From NCBI RefSeq assembly GCF_030704535.1, contig NC_081810.1, positions 1,736,501 through 1,800,500 on the forward strand: 64,000 bases of DNA, written 5' to 3'. The translations under genes and the position numbers were made by a program. The DNA comes from Vitis vinifera (Eukaryota; Streptophyta; Magnoliopsida; Vitales; Vitaceae). This document shows, in pieces, positions 39,842 through 62,415 of this stretch. A model generated the notes under the pieces. The model worked only from the letters and a program-made list of their open reading frames with translations. It had not been told where the DNA came from and did no database searches. Within the stretch, counting starts at the first letter, position 1. Each line of letters starts with the position of its first letter.

Positions 39842-40335
39842 GCAATGACTTTTCTTCAATTGGGTCCATCTGGTGTACTTTCTTAAATGGATTATCTTTT
39901 TATTCAACATGTAAGTATAATTTTCTTCTATCAATCTTAATCATATCTTTTTTCAAACATGTTTTTATAAACAATATGATTAGTACACACTTTAGGGATT
40001 GTTGTCATATGTTGACAAACTCTCATCTTCCTTTTAGATAAAGGCAAGATTTCCTATCATTATGGTCAAGGCTTGATGAAATCCACGAGTTGTTATATTA
40101 TAGTAATACTATAAAATATATACAAAAAGAATTAAAAAATAACTAAAACCTAGTACTAGCTTTGTTTAAGCTGTTAGATTAATCTGATAAAGGTATATTA
40201 ATTTCCCATGTCATAGTCCTACACTAATCTCTCCAATTTTGACAATTCTTCTTTCATAGGCATAGGGTACTTTAATTTTCTTTTTTTTAGGAAAAAAATT
40301 GTTCTTTCATAATGGCCTTTCCTTGTGCACTTCCC

Positions 40336-40343
40336 TATATAAA
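40336..40343 (+). promoter_or_regulatory. TATA box of beta-glucosidase B
   Basis: TATATAAA lies 43 bases before the ATG, implying a very short leader as in A and C. Confidence 0.8.
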
Positions 40344-40378
40344 GGCAGAGAGCAAGGTACTCTTGGCCACAGAAAACA

Positions 40379-45403
<5,025 letters not shown>

Positions 45404-45808
45404 AAACATATATATATATACCTTCTTATTATATGTATTCTCTATAAAACTGGATTAAATATCCAATCAATAAGTGTTAGCATATTCCCTTTCATTGTAT
45501 ATATTCACTATAAACCACATATATCATATGAATAAGTAAGGGATTGTGTACTTTCTATGTTTTTTTAATAATGTTTATGTTGCATTTATGTATCCAAAAG
45601 TAATAATTTGTTAACCCCTCTTGCTCCCATTTCATCATTCTCACATTATAAATAATATCTTCATTAGTTGTAATTTTGTTCCTTTGAAAAGTAAGAAGTA
45701 TGATATTATTACCTAATAAGGGTAGAACACAAATATGCAACTATATTAGCAGTTAGTTGATTTGACTCCTTTATATACTAGGACTTATAAGTGGTATTTT
45801 GCTTATGT
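45404..45808. other. Downstream flank of gene B up to the duplication junction
   Basis: The probable 3' UTR includes CAATAAGTG near 45,467. The remaining sequence is unmatched in this window and ends at the left edge of unit 2. Confidence 0.5.
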
Positions 45809-47971
45809 ACTATCAGTTTGGAATTGTTTATGTACTATGTGCCTTTTAAATGGATATGAAACAAATAAGATGTTCATTGGAGATGCCTGGTTATAGATGG
45901 AAGCTTTCCTATTTATTTCTTAGACACATGCATTACATAAATGTGGCAACATGAAAAAATATGAAGGTGTAAGTGTGTCAGAGGACTGTTGTGTTTGTCC
46001 ATGGTGTCCAACATGGACATGGCTCCTCTGTAGAAGTATTGTTGCTGCATTTTTTAGGGCATATTGCATTGCATATATGCTTTATTTCCTAGGAAAAAAA
46101 AAACAAGAAGAAGAAAATTGGTAACTTTGGAAATTTGGCAGTTTCTGTACATCCTAATATTTGGAGTTTAGAAGGATCATTTGATACTTAGAACATATCT
46201 GCACCCTGAACATGGACCCAAGTCCATGTAACATTGGTTCATAGAAATTTGAAAGATACACGGGATACTGAAAATAACATATTTTTAACATGAGAAGTTA
46301 AAATATTACTTGTGAATTTGTGATAATATCAGGTCTAGAATTTGTGCAACATCTTGTACTTGAAGGGTATGATTTGGTCATCCACTATACTGGTAGGGGC
46401 CAAGTGTTTAGGCACCAAAGTAGTGTTTGTTTGCTAGTAAAAAAGGATGATTTGTTGTTAGAAGCATGCTTATATAGGGTTTGTTTAAACTAAATTGGTG
46501 AATCTATGCTGTTATAAATATCCACATGACAATAGTGTGAAAAGGAAAATGGGGGATAGAAACAAAAGTTTTTCAGAGAACTACATGAGTGGGAAATCTA
46601 TGCTGGTAGTTTTGTCCTTGGGACACCTTCCTTGGTGTTTTAACATTGCTGGGACACACTTGTATTATCACAATGATGAAATAGCAATCGTTATTATTGC
46701 TAATGTAACTTGATTGCTGAGAGGACTGAAAGTTAAAGTGTATATATTTGAAGTGGCATTAGCCTCTGAAAGAACATAATAAATGATCTTAAAACGGCTT
46801 CCTAATTCTTGATGACAGCCTGTGTCTCGTCTAGGCTTGATGAACCTAGCTCTGTTTCAGTTGAGTGTTATATGAAGCACATTCCTAGGATATTAACAGG
46901 CTTCAAGATTGAGATTATAAGGGTGATACTGTTCTGGTGCATGTAAAATCATAAAAGGGAATGATTTTGATTTTCTTGTGATATCTGTACCCTCTAAATC
47001 AACAGCAATTTGCATATGCACTTCCTGGTTACCATAGCACATGTGTTTGTTCTATTCAGGGCTCTTTGTATTAGTTTGAATTTCAATCCATCTCCATGGA
47101 TTTCTTAGAGGATGCATTTGGTTTGAAGTTATTTTGTTAATTATTGAAATTTATTATCTTGAGAAAGCACTTAGCTTATCCTCTTGGTTTTCATCCGTAA
47201 ACCTGACACAGGACAGTGTGATGTTCCATACATTTTAGTGGCTCACTATCATATAGATGCTGTATATATAATGTGTCATAAAGGGGGAAAACCCTGGTGC
47301 AGAAAGACATACAACTAGTACCCAATGCTAAAGGAGATTTATTTGTGCTGAAAAATCATAAATCGATTATCAACCAAGAGTAAAACCTGCAGTTATGAAC
47401 TGCAATGGCGTGAAATTAAATTTTGCAGATCAGCTTTCTCTTCTCATTTGATCAACTTGCACATTGGTCTGTGCTGTGTATGCTTCGTAGAGCTCTGCAA
47501 GTGAGTAAAGCATCCTTGAAGTTATATAGCTTTCCCATTTATTGTTATTACTCTCCCTCTGAGTCTCTATCGGCTAGATTTGGTAATGTTTTGCAGATTG
47601 CTGAAAGTTTTGAATGACATTGATGAACTTTAGTATGACCCATTTGGTCTTTTTTTTTTTCTTTTCGCTCCATTCCTCTGGTGTTTGGACTTTCATGAGA
47701 GATCATATAAGACCTTTCATCCCCATTTCTTGGTTTCTGTTGAACCCAGAGTTTAGACGATCCAATAGCCAAGGATCAGCTATTCCAGTTGCTGCTGGAA
47801 TCAGGCCCCAACATGAACCCACGTTTAATAAAGTGGTTGTGTTCTTGCAGTTTACCGAGACCCAGTTAGGTATGCAGGTCCTAGGATCAACATATCCAGT
47901 AACTAAGCAACATAGATCTACCAAAAAGTGGCGGGTCTGTCTTAGAATGTCGATTTCTATTGAAACCCATA

Positions 47972-48316
47972 TCAATATTCTTGCAACCAATCCTGCAGGT
48001 ATTCCTGTTCTTGTTCAAAATTAGCTGAACAGGCCCATCTTATATCTGCCCAATGCTTCATACCCTCATAGATAAAAGTTGGTCCAATCGCATAAGTTTC
48101 TGGTAAAAAATTACATCTTGCCCATCAGGCTCTCTAGTCTTGTTATATTATGAATTATGATTCCTTCATAGAAGTGCCTAAATCATCTTCAAATCTTGCT
48201 TTATTATTCTCCAGAAGAGTATGTAATCTATCCACATACAATCGTTGATTAAGGTGCGGTTTTTTCTTCCATTTACAGGAATCAGCTTCTAGATTTCTGT
48301 TGACTGAGACTTTCAT
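47972..48316 (-). pseudogene. Unidentified coding-like fragment, unit 2 copy
   Basis: Copy of the 17,740-18,084 fragment. The 53-codon frame (48,316 down to 48,155) stays open with substitutions such as Y to H and P to T in the KKKPYLNQ and RLHPLLE segments, and the EGMKHWADIRWACS frame is also retained. On the plus strand a 136-codon frame (47,614-48,024) overlaps it, but it is broken in unit 1 and looks incidental. Family unknown. Confidence 0.35.
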
Positions 48317-49652
48317 GTCTCCATAAATTTTTGTTTCTTGATGACCGCTGATGGAGACCCCTCGTGTTGGTTTCCCTTTGCTTGTTTATGATCACTTTGT
48401 CCAGATGCACCTTCCTCCGATCATACCACAAGCTTCCACTTGTATGATGCGTGATTTTAGATAGTGTTTTTAATTTTTCAAGTATTAAAAAATTTTAAAA
48501 TATTTTTCATGTACGCATAGTCTAATTTATAAGAGTTTCTCAAAACATTAAAAGATTATGTTTAATACTTGAAAAATAAAAAAAATAAAAAAATAGAAAA
48601 AAAATCTAAAAATTACTTTCTTATATTTGATTTATCATACAAAATATTTATTAATATAAATATTATTTAAATTAATTAATAATTTATATATTTAAACTAT
48701 TTAATTTTTTTTTTCAAAAAAAGCTTTTGGATAATTTTTTTCACTATTTATTTAGACCACTGATTTAGAACAATATAAATATAGAATTAATTCAAATAGA
48801 AAATAATGAAAAAATAATTGAATAAATTCTAACTCATGTCTCTTAGAAGAAAAACCCAATCAATAACCCTTGAGATACGCAGATTGGATTTGAAAGAACG
48901 TAATTTTCTGACTTGCCAATCAGTCCATTCTTGTGGTGGGTGCCACACTTAATTTCATCCCTTTCATATATATGTGGAAGTCATATCAGCATTTTGGAAT
49001 TTTAGGCAAGTTGTGAAGGAAAATTAGCCCTAAAAATTAAAATAAATAAAAAAGTTTTTAATTAGGTTCAAAAATTGCTTGTACAAATTTTTATTTTAAC
49101 CTCCGTGGGATGCAAACTTCGGAGTACTGATCGTCTCACAACAACCAATACCAAGTAAATTTAGAGTATCATTAGTGACAAAATTTGAACCCATTTTTTA
49201 GTATTCATCTTGACCAATTGGACTATTTTGATGGGTTTTAAATATTATATAATTAAAATTTTATAATTTGTCATATGTGGGAGGCCGGATTCTCTTCCCC
49301 TCCTCACCCCACTCACGCTCCACGACAACTCAAGGTTCTTGATTTGAGGTCAACCCTAGATGAAACCCTAACTTTATTATATCAAACAAATTGAAAACAA
49401 ATAATAACATAAGATATTAAACTATTAAATATAATAATGGGTTGGTTTAATAAATCGGATTAAACTTATGGGTATGAAGACTTATATGAAGAATTTAATT
49501 TATTAAATTGGATGAATTGAATTGTATTCATCCCAATCTACTTGCATGTGAACTTTGAGGATATTTTTTTCTCATGGTTTGGAGGTCACCTTGTCCTATC
49601 TCTCATTTTCTTTTGATCTTTAAAAAATAATTCTATTTCTCTATTCTTTTTC
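48317..49652. other. Upstream region of beta-glucosidase C
   Basis: Counterpart of 18,085-19,407. Small indels only; no gene. Confidence 0.5.
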
Positions 49653-49660
49653 TATATAAA
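49653..49660 (+). promoter_or_regulatory. TATA box of beta-glucosidase C
   Basis: TATATAAA lies 47 bases before the ATG, the same spacing as gene A. Confidence 0.8.
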
Positions 49661-49699
49661 GGAAGAGACCAAGGCAAGAGGCAAAGGAGGATAAACCAC

Positions 49700-55393
<5,694 letters not shown>

Positions 55394-55830
55394 AAGCATA
55401 TATGTGACCACCTTTACTATATATACATTTTCTATTGATGTTTTTGGATATAAAATCAATAAGCAGAAGATCTCTTCTTCTATGATATGTATTCATGGCA
55501 GAATCCAATCTTTGAGCTGCTAGAAGAATATGTTTAGGTGTATTTGTGACAGTATTAGATTGCATGTGTGTTGGCAAGAATTCAGAAAAAAATTAGTGAG
55601 AATAATGAATTGACCTTGAAGTTAAAATTTTTTCATATTGAATGACACATATAAATTATCAATGTTTATGTCACAAACTATATATCACGTGATAATAATT
55701 TTGTTTGTTTACTAGATTTTACATCAAAATTAGGTGAACAATCTCTCCCAATTAAAATTGACATGCTTCCTTTGCTATTCTTAGTCAACAATTAATAAAA
55801 TTAATTTATTTAATAATTATACCATTTTAA

Positions 55831-56126
55831 GGCTATGTTTGATTTTTAGAATATTTGAGGAAAGATGAAAAGGTAAATAAAATATAAAGAAAAAAAATAA
55901 GAAGAAAGAAAAAGTGAAGGAAAATAAAAAAAAAATAGATTTAAAATTAACAAATTATTTTTATATATTGTTTCAAATTTATTTAACTTATTTTAATTCT
56001 TATGTAGATTAAATAATTCAAAAAAAAGTATAAGTTTCTTATTAATTTTAAAGCCAAATATGAGAAAAAAAAAATTTCTTTAGCATTTTTTCTTTCCTTG
56101 ATACTTCCTGGAAACCAAATGTGATG
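55831..56126. mobile_element. MITE-like element downstream of gene C
   Basis: Copy of 25,632-25,918 with better-kept ends: GGCTATGTTTGATTTTT at the left and TCCTGGAAACCAAATGTG at the right. Confidence 0.55.
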
Positions 56127-56652
56127 TTTTGAAGAAAAATTAGCCTTAAAATGTAATGTTCTAAGAATTAGATCGTTAATCAAATCTCTTTTTAATTTAA
56201 TTCACATTTTAATTCGATTTTGGATCAAAGGCCATTTGATGGTGTTTTTAAAAAACATTTATAGTAAAAAAAAAATTGAAGAAAAATTAGATGTTTAATA
56301 AACTTTTAAAAAGTTATAAAACTATTTGTAATGCTTTCTGTAGAAGCACTTGATAGATAACTCTTCAAAAAACGCATGTAGAGAATATACTTCAACAATG
56401 AAAAAGACTTCCAAACACAATTTGATTCTTATGCAATAGTTTTTTTTTTTCATGAGTGCATGCAAGGCTCCAAGGTAAAATGGAGACATTCAATAGTCAT
56501 TAGGCCAAGTTAATCTTGTTATCATATTGTATATGATTTAGTATAATAAAATAGAACTGTACTAGTTTGAATTGGATGAACCCTTGCAATTTTAAAAAGT
56601 GTATGTATGGTTAAGATAAATTAACTACTTATATGGTGTTAGAAATTCCTTT

Positions 56653-56654
<2 letters not shown>

Positions 56655-56704
<50 letters not shown>
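56655..56704. repeat. (AT)25 microsatellite
   Basis: A perfect 50-bp AT run; the unit 1 allele has nine units. Confidence 0.93.
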
Positions 56705-56706
<2 letters not shown>

Positions 56707-58285
56707 TCTTAATTACATGAATGTGCCTTAAAATCGTTAAGGTCATTGGGCTCAAAATAGCCAATATCTATACAAAAGGGAGCAAGTCGTTATAAATGAT
56801 ATCAATCATCTCTATTAATCCTGACTCAACCCGACCTTGATGTGAGACTTTGCCTATTCAACCCTTAAAAAATGTTATGAGTTTGACTTCATGACCTTAT
56901 AGGATAAGGTAATTGTATTTGCATGTAAGTTGATCATGATACTTGGCTAAAAGAAAAAAAAAGTTTATGGCATTATTTATATGATAAAACTTCTTTTAAT
57001 CATATGGATGCATTTTAAAATCGTGACCATCATTGACCTTAAAGCGAACAATGACTTCTTTTAAATGTGATTGGACAGTTAAATGTTATATTTTTATTAA
57101 TTATATTTATTAAAAAAAAGGAAAATGTATTTCCTATTTCCTATTTTAAAAATAATAAAAATGTCATTGTTTATGACTTTAATAAAGATAAAAATTCCAT
57201 TTAATATCTCCCATGCACTGAACTTTATTTTTAAATATTAGAAGTATAAACATCATGTTATCTAGAAAATCCATTTCTTAGGCATTAAATTCTCATTTTC
57301 ATTTAGTTTTATAATTTTTGACATTTACAATCCCTTAATTATCATTTTATATATGATTTTTATTTAATAGTTTCTTCAATTTAGGGATGAGGTTTATTTT
57401 TTTATTCAATTTTAATCGTATATTTATTTCAAAATTTTTTTTTTTTACCTAATTTTAAATCAAACTTAAATGTGTAAGAAAAATTCTTTCATCATCAATT
57501 TGAGATACCATAATCACTTTTATGTAAATATGATGTCCTCGACACATCCTATGAGATCACGAGGCTAGTTAGAGCACTCACTTTAACTCTCACATTAAGG
57601 TTTAGATCGACTCTAATACTATTTATAATGACACATTATACTTCTATTTGGATCAACTTTCAAGAAGTCATTTGTTTTTGTTTTTAAACTCAATAAAGAC
57701 TTTTAATAAAAGCCAATATAAAAACCAAAAAAATGTTGCTTTTAATAAAATTCTCGTATGTTTAATAAAACTTTTATAATACCAATATTATCCCTTAAAA
57801 ATTATAATTTGAAACCTCAACTTCTAACTAAAGTGAAAAATAGGAAGTGATTTGACAAGAGCCCAATATATGCATAGTTAGAATTTTACTACATATATAA
57901 TGTTAGACAATATATCCTTAAATATGATGAATCAAACATTTTTATAAGGGTTAATTTAATATCCCATCCAGATTTGATGCAAACATATTTTATGATCATT
58001 GATTTCAAATTTTTTTAGTTAGTACTCGTCTTATCAATTTATTTTATATATATATATATTTTAGTAAAATGGAAAAAGTATATTATGGGCTGCTAATCCC
58101 AAAATTCATTGCCCTACTTTTCAAAATTCAAGAAGCATACACTAATCTAAAAAATTATTATGTTTACATGTGCTATGTATGCCCTTTCCTATCCTCCGGA
58201 TCAACTTGAAAAAACGCAATCAAACAAAACGAAACTCCCTCCATTTGCTTCATCTCCCAAGAATTGATCTCCGTCTCGAAACCAA

Positions 58286-58454
58286 ACCCTAACCTTCCTT
58301 GTTTTCCTCTTATTTTGGAAACCCGAAAAACCCTAACCTTCCTTGTCTTCCTCTCATTTAGGAAAATCGAAAAACCCTAACCTATTCCTCTCATTCCGAA
58401 ACCTCTCCACCTCGTTTTCCTCTGATTCTAGAAACCCGAAAAACCCTAATAATA
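58286..58454 (+). promoter_or_regulatory. Telo-box leader, unit 2 copy
   Basis: Counterpart of 28,081-28,249 with the same repeated AACCCTAA units and only single-base changes. Confidence 0.6.
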
Positions 58455-58871
58455 ATGAAGCAGCTTCATAGGGTTAGAATGTACAAGAGACTCAAAGAGT
58501 GCGCAACGCCCGGTTCCATTGCGAATCTCGATCTTTCTCTCCATATCTGGCCGGCGGCGATCTCTCATAATCTGAGGTCAATCAATCGTATTTTCAGTCT
58601 AGGGTTTTCGGAATTCGGTTATAGTATGTTGAATTCTCTTCGTTTTGATTGGCGTTCAAGAAAGTGGGGATCTTTGTTTGGTTCTCTTCATAGCAGAGGA
58701 AAGAAAGAGAAAATAGATTTCTTTGGAATATTACAATGGTGTATAAGGGGCTTTGAAGCTGGAAGGCTCAATCCTTCGATTCTCCTGTCTGTCTGTGTAT
58801 ACATGGTGTGTAATTCGGAAGCAAGAAAGCAATGTCAGGGCCTCAATGCTGCAAGAATCCACCAAGCCTGA
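58455..58871 (+). pseudogene. Truncated gene 5' end, unit 2 copy (unknown product)
   Basis: A 138-codon frame with the same start MKQLHRVRMYKRLKE. It lacks the 28-bp insertion of unit 1, so after residue 105 or so it continues NPSILLSVCVYMVCNSEARK and stops at 58,869-58,871. A 22-bp segment (CTGAACCCGAACAGCGGAGC...) absent from unit 1 supplies the stop. The first 105 codons are almost unchanged between units. Product unknown. Confidence 0.5.
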
Positions 58872-59006
58872 ACCCGAACAGCGGAGCAGGGGATGTGGAA
58901 CAACTTGGAGGCCTTTCCTGTTATATTGCTGGCTTTCCTCATTCCAAGCTCGCCATTCATGTGGTTTCTGACATCCTTGGTATCCTTTCCCCAACACCCA
59001 CATTCA

Positions 59007-60228
59007 CCCCTGTGAAAACCCAACAAAAATCATCCTCACAATTCTTGAATCTACAGGATATTGAGAACACACCCACCTCCATACCAATCAACTCTAGATC
59101 CCCCTAGACAAGCCTCGCGCATTCAGAGCGCCCCACTCAATGAATCTGCCTACTCCAATAAAGCAAACCAAACCAGTCGATCCTGAACCTTAGTTTCTTG
59201 TAGACACACCAGGTCCACCCTCTAGGCTTTAACCAAAGACTTAGGACTTTTCTTTTGTCCAGGTCACTTGCCCTTTTCACATTCCTAAACATGATTCTGA
59301 GCTTCATTTACCACTTGAATCAAAGACCGGCCCCTCCTTTCCTTGACCTCCACTACTTGAGCCTTTAAACTTGACTGAACATTCCAATCTTCTGAGTTCC
59401 CTCTCGAACTTTGAAGTACCGCCCCTATCCCTACCATTGCCAGCCACCTGACCATTCTACTCCTTACTCATCTTTATTTTCTTAACCAAGGTTAAAATCT
59501 CCACCTCAAAGCCCTTTGTGGGCATGCCCAACCAATCGGTAAACTGTGCAAGACGGTAGACCGGTCTTCGACACCTAACCTCTCAACCGCCACCCGACAT
59601 CATCAGAGACATCATCGCAAAACCTAGTCACTGACTCACTACCGAATCTTGAATCACGCCATTCTCACCCCCTGCCGAGCTCCCATCAGTCCAATAGAGT
59701 CTTAACGAATGGAGGAGGGCTTCCCCTTCCATTCCTTCCAAAACGAAGTCAACCCCATCCACTTGACTCCTTTAGATTCCCGATCCCAAAGAGAAGAAGG
59801 AGAAGAAGAGAGGTCCCGCAACCCCAAAGGAAACAGAAGAGAATGAGATGAAGGAGGGCACCTTAGACGCCTCTTCCACTAGTGCTTCGTCAATGCCCCC
59901 CATCCGAAAGAACTTCGACAGACTTTGCTCGTTGAACCCTACAAAAGCTTCTACCCCAAGGAATGAGCCCTAGGGAGTCATCCTCTCTCCCACACTTAAT
60001 TGCTAAAGGCTCCATAGCACTTAAACAACCACAACCCTTCTGGGCTTGGCCCAAACAAAGCAAACCCCCCAACTTTGGGCTAAAAGGCCAATGGCCTTCT
60101 AAAGACAATGGTCCTGTAGCCTTATGGGCCTCACTCAGCACATTTAAACACCCACCACTCGGCCCAAAAAGACCCCTTTTAAATCCCATCCCATCCCATC
60201 CGACCCATCAATTGCTACAAAAGTGAAG
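59007..60228 (-). mobile_element. L1-type LINE fragment, unit 2
   Basis: Copy of the unit 1 LINE lacking its ORF1 N-terminal half. The endonuclease motif VDLVCLQETKV lies near 59,218-59,188 and FKRGLFGPSGGCLNVLSEA near 60,185. The segment 59,328-59,450 is absent from unit 1, so unit 1 probably carries a deletion there. The fragment stops at 60,230, where E2-fragment sequence begins. Confidence 0.7.
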
Positions 60229-60230
60229 AA

Positions 60231-60318
60231 GTTTCGAGATCATGCCCTAATGCCTAACTTTCTGGAGGCCTTTTCTGCTAGAGGATTTGATTGCAGTCAA
60301 TTGTTGAAATATAAATAA
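60231..60318 (+). pseudogene. Remainder of the UBE2O-type E2 fragment, unit 2
   Basis: Only the last codons remain (MPNFLEAFSARGFDCSQLLK and stop), joined directly to LINE sequence by the 2.7-kb deletion. Confidence 0.5.
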
Positions 60319-61084
60319 GATTTCTGTAACCCATTTTAGAGTGATTATAAGAAGGGGAAAAATTTTCATTTAATATTTGTAATTGTTTTTCTGGATTTCT
60401 GTAAAAATATAACATTAAAACATTTTTAAATTTAAAGAATCATCTCAGGCGAATATTATTATGATCAATCAATTTACAAATGTTATGGTAATCTGTGTGT
60501 GAAAGAGGCAAAGGAGCAACATGATCAAACAAACCCTCAGCCATTATATGAAGTCCCTTCAATCCAGAAGTCCAGACAACAAAATTTCAGAAATCTGAAC
60601 ACCTCTGACAATATTATCAATATTCTACTATTTATTGTTCCTGCAATTCCTGAAGCCACATTTCAATGAGGAAAATAAGGACTCAGAAGAATTATTTGAT
60701 TTTAAGAATAGAAAATATGAATTTTGGAATTGCACACTTAAAAAGTTAGAATTGAGTTAAGAATTATTTGATTTTATTAAATGAAAACAATTTACATATA
60801 AACATAATACATATGACATTGCAATAGTCCTTAGTATCAAAATGAAGATCGATGTGATTCTATCATATTGTTAGATGAAGGGAGCCCATCTTGTTGAAGA
60901 CAATATTCATATCAGGACATGGAGTTTCGATAGTACTATTGATTGTAAGTACGAACATGTCATGCATAAATGAGATAGATATAAAAAGTAGTTAAAAATA
61001 AAATGATAATAGATATTTAAAATAAAAAAATAAATTAAAAATGAATAATTAAAAAATAAAAAAAGATAAATATTTAAAAAAAAG
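60319..61084. other. Non-coding DNA, unit 2
   Basis: Matches unit 1 to 60,688. Beyond that it is A-rich unit 2-specific sequence with no gene. Confidence 0.45.
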
Positions 61085-61325
61085 ATATATCTGATATATT
61101 GCTGATATATCATCGATATATTCGATATATCTCCGATATTTTGATAAGCTTTCTCCGCTGCTTTGTGCATTGCTTCATGCTCGATTTTTTCGTCGATTTA
61201 TCTGTTCCAAATTGATATATCGCTGATATTTCATCAATTTTGCCGATTTTTTGCCGATATTCCTCCCGTTTGATAATCGGTGTTGAATTTCGTTTCGAGG
61301 CCGCCCGATATCCGATATATCAACA
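61085..61325. repeat. Cluster of degenerate GATATATC / CGATAT motifs
   Basis: Repeated variants of CTGATATATTG, ATCGATATATTCGATATAT, CTCCGATATT, GCCGATATT and CCGATATCCGATATAT with irregular spacing. This is probably a degraded repeat element of unit 2; family unknown. Confidence 0.55.
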
Positions 61326-61389
61326 ATAAAATCCTATTTTTCAATCCATGCTCACATCACACTTCCTAATAATCGCTTCAACCAATTGG

Positions 61390-61394
61390 GCTAC
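61390..61394. repeat. Target-site duplication, left
   Basis: GCTAC directly before the LTR, repeated at 62,411-62,415. Unit 1 has a single GATAC at the matching place. Confidence 0.88.
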
Positions 61395-61735
61395 TGTCAA
61401 CCCCTTAGCCACTTGATTCAAACCTGGAGAAATAGGTTTCATGGGTAGGCCTTGCACCCATGAGAGCCTAGGCGGAAAGCAAGGAAAGCCTGGAGGTTTG
61501 GTGGTTCAAACCCCAAGAGCTAAGTGTGGGGATCGCGGACAAGTCAATCGCGCACTCCAGATAGGCGTTACCGAAGGATCCAGACATGCCTATTCGGAGA
61601 AGTTGGAACGTCGGCCGAACAGGCGCCAGATGTGAGATATCCGGAGAAGGTGGGATGTCGGTCGGACAGAATGGCGGCTATGAGACATCCGGATAAGGTA
61701 GAACGCTGGTCGGACAGAATTCCGGATATGAGATA

Positions 61736-61913
61736 TCCGGGTGGAATGAGGGATTCTCGTCCGGGTGGAATGAGGGATTCTCGTCCGAGTGGGATGAGGG
61801 ATTCCCGTCCGGGTGGAATGAAGAATTCCCCGTCCGGGTAGAATGAGGGAGAATTTCCCGTCCGGGGGTAATGAGGGAGAATTTCCCGTCCGGGTGGAAT
61901 GAGCGATGCCACG
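61736..61913. repeat. 24-28-bp minisatellite inside the solo LTR
   Basis: Seven units starting TCCGGGTGGAATGAGGGATT or a variant at 61,736, 61,760, 61,784, 61,808, 61,833, 61,861 and 61,889. Steps of 24, 24, 24, 25, 28 and 28. Upstream (61,590-61,740) a longer imperfect repeat of about 50 bp shares GATATCCGGA and GGTCGGACAGAAT. Confidence 0.9.
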
Positions 61914-62080
61914 TGTCGCAAGGGGTCGTCTGCATGTCCAAGGGAGAGGGAGCCACGTGACACTTTTTTTAGGGAGGATCCCACAGTGGGTGGTTGTACA
62001 AGCAGTTCAGGGCGGTTTCATAACCACCAAGGGAAAAACTGCAGGGTGAGTCTTTTAAAAGGGCTCTTGCAGCCTTGAAC

Positions 62081-62216
62081 GAGAGAGAGAAGAGGGATGT
62101 AGTCTCTGAATGCTTGGGATGTAAGCATTACTCTTTGACTCAGGAGAGAGAGAGAGAAGAGGGAAAATAGTCTCTGAATGCTTGGGATGTAAACATTTCT
62201 CTCCGACTTAGGGAAA
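62081..62216. repeat. 68-bp tandem duplication inside the solo LTR
   Basis: AGTCTCTGAATGCTTGGGAT occurs at 62,101 and 62,169, each preceded by GAGAGAGA...AGAGGG. It lies downstream of the TATA-like box, in the transcribed part of the LTR. Confidence 0.88.
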
Positions 62217-62410
62217 CAATTTTGTATCTTGTAATTGAGATTAATACAAGTTGGGAATGATTTCCTGTAACCTCGTTGTGTCCCTGTTTCCTTTGGTTTG
62301 CTATTGTTTGTGTGCTTTTTGAGAAGGCTGGGAAAGAAGGTTGGCTAAGGAAGGGTTCTTAGCACCGCGCACCAGGTGAAAATTTTAGGGTGATTTTCAA
62401 GGGTGTGACA

Positions 62411-62415
62411 GCTAC
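62411..62415. repeat. Target-site duplication, right
   Basis: GCTAC directly after the LTR, followed by CTTAATGGGTCC which continues the unit 1-like sequence. Confidence 0.88.

Larger units (their letters stand above)
55394..58285. other. Downstream flank of gene C, AT-rich
   Basis: Counterpart of 25,195-28,080, with a likely 3' UTR then non-coding DNA. No gene seen apart from the MITE relative and the microsatellite. Confidence 0.5.
61395..62410 (+). mobile_element. Solo LTR (1,016 bp)
   Basis: It starts TGTCAACCCC and ends GGGTGTGACA, with TGTCA/TGACA inverted ends and a perfect 5-bp target-site duplication (GCTAC). No internal retroviral-type genes and no second LTR occur, so this is the product of LTR-LTR recombination. 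A TTTTAAAAGGG TATA-like box lies near 62,053. It holds two tandem arrays described separately. It is absent from unit 1, so it inserted after the duplication or was specific to this lineage. Short frames inside it encode nothing recognisable. The Gypsy/Copia assignment cannot be made from the LTR alone. Confidence 0.92.

Noticed and set aside
47614..48024. 136-codon plus-strand frame in unit 2
   Set aside because: Broken in unit 1 by small indels and overlaps the more protein-like minus-strand frames.
61441..61520. tRNA-like sequence with GGTTCAAACCCC in the solo LTR
   Set aside because: A B-box-like match exists, but no acceptor stem or convincing A box; it is internal to the LTR.
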